From Ilumatobacteraceae bacterium (GTDB lineage: Bacteria; Actinomycetota; Acidimicrobiia; Acidimicrobiales; Ilumatobacteraceae): 10,988 nt of DNA. The position numbers and the translations under genes are program-made. A model generated the notes under the pieces. It saw only the letters and a list, made by a program, of their open reading frames with translations, was not told the DNA's origin and did not search any database. This document shows, piece by piece, positions 7,343 through 10,988 of this stretch. Each line of letters begins with the position of its first letter. The stretch's first letter is position 1. Location: positions 1 to 10,988 of the forward strand of contig JAENVT010000561.1 in assembly GCA_016650435.1 (NCBI GenBank), written 5' to 3'.

Positions 7343-8152
7343 CTACCTGGCAGTGCGTCGTTGGCGGGGCAGTGCGTACGCCCCTGCGGCCAGCGCGTTC
7401 GTCAGCTGTCTGCCGGCGTTGAGCATCAACCGCACGTGATGAGATTCGTGATCGCCGAGCAGTCGTCCCGTCGGCCCGGCAGTCGAGATCGCGGCGATCA
7501 CCTCGCCATCCGGATAGGCGCGAATGGGCACCCCGATCGACGACAAGCCGATCTCACTTTCGTCGACACTGATCGCATAGCCGCGCTCTCGAATTCTGGC
7601 GAGCTCTTCGACAAACATCTGCGGGATGACGATCGTGTGGCCCGTAAAGGGTGTCATTCCGAGTTTGATCCGCGCTGCCGCGACCTCGGGACGAAACGCG
7701 GCGATCGCTTTCCCTGCGCTGGAACGATGGACAGGGGATCGCCGAACGGCCTCAATGCTGAAACGCAACGCGCCGAGGCCCTCGACGCGTTCGAAGTAGA
7801 GCACGTCGCCGCCGGAGGGGACGCCGAGTTGCACAGTTTCGCCGATCGCGTTGCGAAGTTCTACGAGCAACGGAAAGGCCTGTGTGCGCAGAGCCGAACG
7901 CGTGGTGACGAGCTGTCCATACTCGAGGAGGTGGACGCCGAGCCGATACTTACCACTCAGCGTTCTCTCCAACGCACCGCGATCCACCAGCACTCCGCAC
8001 GTGCGATGCATCGTGCTCTTCGTCACGCCGACCCGTCTGGCCAGCTCACTGAGCCCGATCTCGGTATCACCAAAGAACGCGTCGAGGATGTCGAGGGCGA
8101 TCGTCACGGAACGAAGGGTTGGCTTCGTGGTGGCCGCCGACGTACTAGTCAT
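7343..8152 (-). CDS. IclR-family transcriptional regulator
   Basis: A 269-residue IclR-type regulator: an N-terminal winged helix-turn-helix (about 33-62; GLSELARRVGVTKSTMHR is the recognition region) and a C-terminal effector-binding domain (about 75-255) with the typical SSAGKAIAAF, DESEIGLSSIGVPI and ISTAGPTGRL segments. Such proteins bind short palindromes and sense aromatic or organic acids. It is divergent from the Rieske oxygenase gene and heads the unit with the alcohol dehydrogenase and glcG-like gene, so it probably controls both. I chose ATG at 8152, because TAGCGT lies 7 nt upstream (leaderless pattern) and no ribosome site is seen; the in-frame GTG at 8161 would add three residues. 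The effector is unknown. Confidence 0.88.
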   Translation of the reverse strand: MTSTSAATTKPTLRSVTIALDILDAFFGDTEIGLSELARRVGVTKSTMHRTCGVLVDRGALERTLSGKYRLGVHLLEYGQLVTTRSALRTQAFPLLVELRNAIGETVQLGVPSGGDVLYFERVEGLGALRFSIEAVRRSPVHRSSAGKAIAAFRPEVAAARIKLGMTPFTGHTIVIPQMFVEELARIRERGYAISVDESEIGLSSIGVPIRAYPDGEVIAAISTAGPTGRLLGDHESHHVRLMLNAGRQLTNALAAGAYALPRQRRTAR

Positions 8153-8159
8153 GGCCGTC

Positions 8160-8165
8160 ACGCTA
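8160..8165 (-). promoter_or_regulatory. Candidate -10 of iclR
   Basis: TAGCGT on the minus strand, followed by 7 nt and the ATG at 8152. If real, the alternative GTG at 8161 lies inside the -10 and cannot be the start. Confidence 0.4.
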
Positions 8166-8178
8166 CCGCACGCGCAAT

Positions 8179-8197
8179 CGTTCGCTCTGACCGAACG
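8179..8197. promoter_or_regulatory. 19-bp dyad between iclR and the Rieske gene, candidate operator
   Basis: CGTTCG (8179-8184) and CGAACG (8192-8197) are perfect inverted arms around 7 nt, near the middle of the 87-bp divergent gap. Position and symmetry suit autoregulation by the adjacent IclR protein plus control of the Rieske gene. Binding is inferred. Confidence 0.45.
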
Positions 8198-8226
8198 TCA
8201 TACTGGCTGACCTGCGCCGTTCTCGG

Positions 8227-8232
8227 CATACT
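8227..8232 (+). promoter_or_regulatory. Candidate -10 of a leaderless Rieske transcript
   Basis: CATACT lies 7 nt before the ATG at 8240. It departs from TANNNT at the first base only. No ribosome site precedes the ATG. Confidence 0.35.
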
Positions 8233-8239
8233 CGGTTCC

Positions 8240-9316
8240 ATGAGGTACGCCACCAATCTCTGGTATGCAGCGCTGTGGGCCGAGGACCTCGCCGAGGGAG
8301 CGCTGGAGAGCCGCACGATATGCGAGCAGCCGATTGTGTTCTTCCGCGGGCCGCACGGCGAGGCTGTGGCGTTGGAGGATCGGTGCGCCCATCGATTCAT
8401 TCCACTGAGCATGGGCCAACTGTGCGACGGGGCTGCATCGGTCGAATGCCCGTATCACGGCCTGCGCTTCGGCACCGACGGCGCCTGCGTTCTGAACCCT
8501 CACGGATCCGGCCGCATCCCGGCCACACTTGCCGTTCGTTCGTATCCGGTTGTGGAGCGGCACACGATGCTGTGGATCTGGATGGGCGCCGACGAGGCCA
8601 ATCCGAATCTGATTCCCGACTTCTCGTACCTCGATCCCGGGGCGCACGGCGTGCTTTCCAAGCGTGACTCGATGGCGATGGACGTCGACTACCAGCTGGT
8701 CATCGACAACCTGCTCGACCTGAGCCATGCCTCGTTCCTGCACCGCGGCGTTCTCGGCGATCCCTCGACGTTGGAGTGCGCGATCGAAATCGACAGCACC
8801 GAGACGTCGGTGACGGTCACTCGTACCCGGTCCGATGTCGCTCCCGCGAAACTGTTCGACCTGATGTTCCGCAACGACGGTGCGGACGTCGATACGTGGT
8901 CGGTGATGCGATGGGATGCACCGAGTTGCCTCCGTCATGAAGCCGGTGTCTGCCCTCCAGGAGCGGAACATGATGAGGGAATCACCGTCATCGGCACGCA
9001 CCTCGTGACGCCTTCGTCGAAGGGCAAGTCGATGTACCACGTCGCCGCCGTGCGGATCGGCGAGTCAGCCGGTTCGGATGACGCCGAGATCTCCGAGCAG
9101 CTGTCGGCGCTGCGTCGATATGCCTTCGACGAGCAGGACCGGCCGATCCTCGAAGCACAGCAGCGGGCCTATGACTTGGCAGGTGGACCCGACTCGCTGC
9201 GACCCGTGATGTTGAGCATCGACGCCGCTCCGCTGCGGGCTCGCCGCGTACTGGCAAAGATCACCGAAATTGAGAATCAGGGCAATAGCGAACGAGTGTT
9301 CGTGACTCTAGACTGA
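8240..9316 (+). CDS. Rieske non-haem iron oxygenase, VanA-like aromatic O-demethylase
   Basis: A 358-residue oxygenase component. The Rieske [2Fe-2S] ligands are C49, H51, C70 and H73 (CxH...CPYH). The mononuclear iron site is [13 protein letters not shown] with H163 and H168 as ligands, plus a C-terminal acid, most likely D300, in [12 protein letters not shown]. Length and motifs fit the vanillate demethylase/dicamba monooxygenase group, which hydroxylates a methoxy carbon and releases formaldehyde, giving a catechol. Beside homoprotocatechuate genes, a methoxylated phenylacetate such as homovanillate is an attractive but unproven substrate. No VanB-type reductase or ferredoxin is in the window. 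The open frame runs far upstream antisense to iclR, but ATG at 8240 begins the family-typical [12 protein letters not shown]. It is divergent from iclR and ends 5 bp before uvrB, carrying the uvrB LexA box in its last codons. Confidence 0.88.
   Translation: MRYATNLWYAALWAEDLAEGALESRTICEQPIVFFRGPHGEAVALEDRCAHRFIPLSMGQLCDGAASVECPYHGLRFGTDGACVLNPHGSGRIPATLAVRSYPVVERHTMLWIWMGADEANPNLIPDFSYLDPGAHGVLSKRDSMAMDVDYQLVIDNLLDLSHASFLHRGVLGDPSTLECAIEIDSTETSVTVTRTRSDVAPAKLFDLMFRNDGADVDTWSVMRWDAPSCLRHEAGVCPPGAEHDEGITVIGTHLVTPSSKGKSMYHVAAVRIGESAGSDDAEISEQLSALRRYAFDEQDRPILEAQQRAYDLAGGPDSLRPVMLSIDAAPLRARRVLAKITEIENQGNSERVFVTLD
9289..9302. promoter_or_regulatory. LexA (SOS) box of uvrB
   Basis: CGAAC-GAGT-GTTCG is a perfect 5-bp dyad with a 4-nt spacer, matching the CGAAC-N4-GTTCG core of the LexA box of Actinobacteria and Bacillus. 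It lies 19 nt upstream of the uvrB start, just before the candidate -10, where bound LexA would block the promoter. It is embedded in the 3' end of the Rieske gene. Confidence 0.8.
9309..9314 (+). promoter_or_regulatory. Candidate -10 of uvrB
   Basis: TAGACT fits TANNNT and is exactly 7 nt before the GTG at 9322, implying a leaderless uvrB mRNA. The LexA box ends 6 nt upstream of it, covering the -35/-10 spacer. No ribosome site is present. Confidence 0.5.
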
Positions 9317-9321
9317 CAGTC

Positions 9322-10988
9322 GTGCCCGACTTCAAGGTCATCTCCGACTTCCAACCAGCGGGTGATCAGCCGCAGGCCATTGCCAAGTTGGCAGAGGGCG
9401 TGAACCGCGGTGATCGCTTTCAGACACTGCTCGGCATCACCGGCTCGGGCAAGAGCGCGACGATCGCCTGGACCATCCAAGAGACCCAGCGACCGACGCT
9501 GATCCTGGCTCCCAACAAGTCGCTTGCTGCGCAGCTGACCCAGGAGATGCGCGAGTTCTTCCCCGAGAATCGCGTCGAGTACTTCGTCAGCTACTACGAC
9601 TACTACCAGCCCGAGGCGTACATCGCTTCCAGCGACACCTACATCGAGAAGGACTCGTCGATCAACGACGAGATCGACCGGCTGCGTCACTCCGCCACTG
9701 CAGGTCTGCTGACGCGTCGCGACACGATCGTCGTCGCCTCGGTCAGTTGCATCTACGGCATGGGCAACCCCGAGGAGTACAAGGGACAACTGCTCGACCT
9801 CAGCGTCGGCGTCGACTACGACATGCGCAGCATCCTGCGCCGCCTGGTCGACCTGCAGTTCGATCGCAACGACATGACCCTCGGCCGCGGCAAGTTCCGC
9901 GTGCGTGGCGACACCATCGAGGTGCACCCGTCGTACGAAGAAACCGTGCTGCGCATCGAGATGTTCGGCGACACGGTCGATCGGCTGACAATGATCGACC
10001 CGCTCACCGGCGAGACGCTCAGCGATCTGCCGCGAACACAGGTCTTCCCGGCCACCCACTACGTCGCCGGCGACGAGCGCATGCGCAAAGCAGTGATTGG
10101 CATCGAGGCCGAGTTGCAGGAGCGTCTTGCCTGGTTCGAGAAAGAAGGCAAGCTGCTCGAGGCGCAACGCCTGCGTATGCGAACCCAGTACGACCTGGAG
10201 ATGATTCAAGAGGTCGGCTACTGCAATGGCATCGAGAACTACTCGATGCACATCGACGGCCGCAGCCCGGGCGAACCGCCGTTCACACTGCTCGACTACT
10301 TTCCGAAAGACTTCCTGCTGGTCATCGACGAGAGTCACGTTGCCGTTCCGCAGTTGCACGGCCAGTTCATGGGTGACCGATCGCGCAAAGACATCCTCGT
10401 CGAGCACGGGTTCCGCCTGCCCAGCGCGCGCGACAATCGGCCGCTGCAGTTCGAAGAGGTGTTGGGCCGCATCAACCAATGCGTCTTCATGTCGGCCACG
10501 CCGTCGCCGTACGAGGTCCAACACAGCCAACAGGTGGTCGAGCAGATCGTTCGCCCCACCGGGTTGGTCGATCCCGAAGTCATCGTCAGACCGACCAAGG
10601 GTCAGATCGACGATCTCATCGAGATGGTCAACGATCGAGTGGTGAAGGGCGATCGAATCCTGGTCACCACGTTGACCAAGAAGATGGCGGAAGACCTCAC
10701 CGAGTACCTCCTCGAGCAGGGCCTGCGTGTGCGCTACTTGCACAGCAACATCGACACCATCCAACGCATCGAGATCCTGCGCGGCCTGCGCCTCGGCGAC
10801 TTCGACGTGCTGGTCGGGATCAACCTCCTACGCGAGGGCCTCGACCTTCCCGAGGTGTCGTTGGTGTGCATTCTCGACGCCGACAAAGAGGGCTTCTTGC
10901 GCAGCGAGACGTCGTTGATCCAGATGACCGGTCGCGCTGCTCGCAACGTCGACGGTCAGGTCGTGATGTACGCCGACAAGGTCACTGC
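9322..10988 (+). CDS. uvrB: UvrABC excision repair helicase UvrB, 3' end cut off
   Basis: The first 555 residues of UvrB, the damage-verifying DNA helicase subunit of nucleotide excision repair; the window ends before the C-terminal UvrC-binding domain (family length about 660-720). Visible are Walker A GITGSGKS (38-45), the damage-probing beta-hairpin [10 protein letters not shown] (91-100), [14 protein letters not shown] (141-153), the DESH Walker B box (336-339), MSATPSPYE (390-398) and motif [10 protein letters not shown] (534-541). The Walker A ends in GKS where most UvrB have GKT, a conservative change. The start is GTG at 9322, 5 bp after the Rieske stop, with no ribosome site but with a TAGACT -10 at leaderless distance and a LexA box, so SOS induction is expected. 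Despite the short gap it is probably independent of the Rieske gene. Confidence 0.97.
   Translation, partial: MPDFKVISDFQPAGDQPQAIAKLAEGVNRGDRFQTLLGITGSGKSATIAWTIQETQRPTLILAPNKSLAAQLTQEMREFFPENRVEYFVSYYDYYQPEAYIASSDTYIEKDSSINDEIDRLRHSATAGLLTRRDTIVVASVSCIYGMGNPEEYKGQLLDLSVGVDYDMRSILRRLVDLQFDRNDMTLGRGKFRVRGDTIEVHPSYEETVLRIEMFGDTVDRLTMIDPLTGETLSDLPRTQVFPATHYVAGDERMRKAVIGIEAELQERLAWFEKEGKLLEAQRLRMRTQYDLEMIQEVGYCNGIENYSMHIDGRSPGEPPFTLLDYFPKDFLLVIDESHVAVPQLHGQFMGDRSRKDILVEHGFRLPSARDNRPLQFEEVLGRINQCVFMSATPSPYEVQHSQQVVEQIVRPTGLVDPEVIVRPTKGQIDDLIEMVNDRVVKGDRILVTTLTKKMAEDLTEYLLEQGLRVRYLHSNIDTIQRIEILRGLRLGDFDVLVGINLLREGLDLPEVSLVCILDADKEGFLRSETSLIQMTGRAARNVDGQVVMYADKVT

Noticed and set aside
8179..8197. 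CGTTCG/CGAACG dyad as an SOS box
   Set aside because: The half-sites are in the opposite order (GTTC first) with a 7-nt spacer, so it does not match CGAAC-N4-GTTCG.
7361..8239. The Rieske reading frame stays open for 293 codons upstream, antisense to iclR
   Set aside because: Rieske family similarity starts at ATG 8240; the upstream translation is Arg/Asp/His-rich shadow coding opposite a clear IclR gene.
9312..9321. Near palindrome GACTG-A-CAGTC before uvrB as an operator
   Set aside because: It overlaps the candidate -10 and start by its position and has a 1-nt centre; the adjacent LexA box explains regulation better.
9277..10764. A 495-codon minus-strand ORF opposite uvrB
   Set aside because: It is antisense to the conserved UvrB motifs; its low-complexity Val/Asp/His composition is the usual mirror of GC-rich coding DNA.

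Overview
This window looks like chromosomal DNA of a high-GC Gram-positive bacterium (Actinomycetota). Three things point that way: strongly GC-biased third codon positions, an actinobacterial/Bacillus-type LexA box (CGAAC-N4-GTTCG) in front of uvrB, and several genes with a TANNNT-like -10 hexamer exactly 7 nt before the start codon, the arrangement of leaderless actinobacterial mRNAs. The order within the phylum cannot be settled from the window; an Acidimicrobiia-type organism is only a guess.

Layout. At the left edge is the 5' part of a UvrA-like ABC ATPase of the DrrC self-resistance type (minus strand, cut by the window edge). At the right edge is uvrB, the nucleotide excision repair helicase (plus strand, cut by the edge). 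Between them lie about 8.6 kb of aromatic catabolism genes in small divergent and convergent blocks: (1) hpaH and hpaD (minus, ATGA-coupled), a hydratase and an extradiol dioxygenase of the homoprotocatechuate meta-cleavage pathway; (2) hpaB (plus, divergent from hpaD), the oxygenase of a two-component 4-hydroxyphenylacetate 3-monooxygenase; (3) a compact 192-residue VOC protein (minus, convergent with hpaB) that retains every catalytic residue position of a type I extradiol dioxygenase; (4) an intradiol dioxygenase of the hydroxyquinol 1,2-dioxygenase type (plus); (5) two perfect 42-bp copies of a hairpin-forming repeat in a convergent gap; (6) an apparent minus-strand unit iclR - Zn-alcohol dehydrogenase - glcG/hbpS-like; (7) a VanA-like Rieske oxygenase (plus), divergent from iclR.

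How it may work together. HpaB would hydroxylate 4-hydroxyphenylacetate to homoprotocatechuate, HpaD would open the ring, and HpaH would act two steps later; the dehydrogenase, isomerase and aldolase between and after them are not in the window. The Rieske enzyme probably unmasks methoxylated aromatics by O-demethylation and so feeds catechols to the dioxygenases, and the IclR protein is the likely regulator of the right-hand half. The hydroxyquinol-type and compact extradiol enzymes imply further substrates. No reductase for HpaB or for the Rieske oxygenase is present, so the set is a partial, mosaic catabolic locus. All intergenic gaps are under 160 bp. I see no RNA genes, CRISPR arrays, insertion sequences or phage genes.
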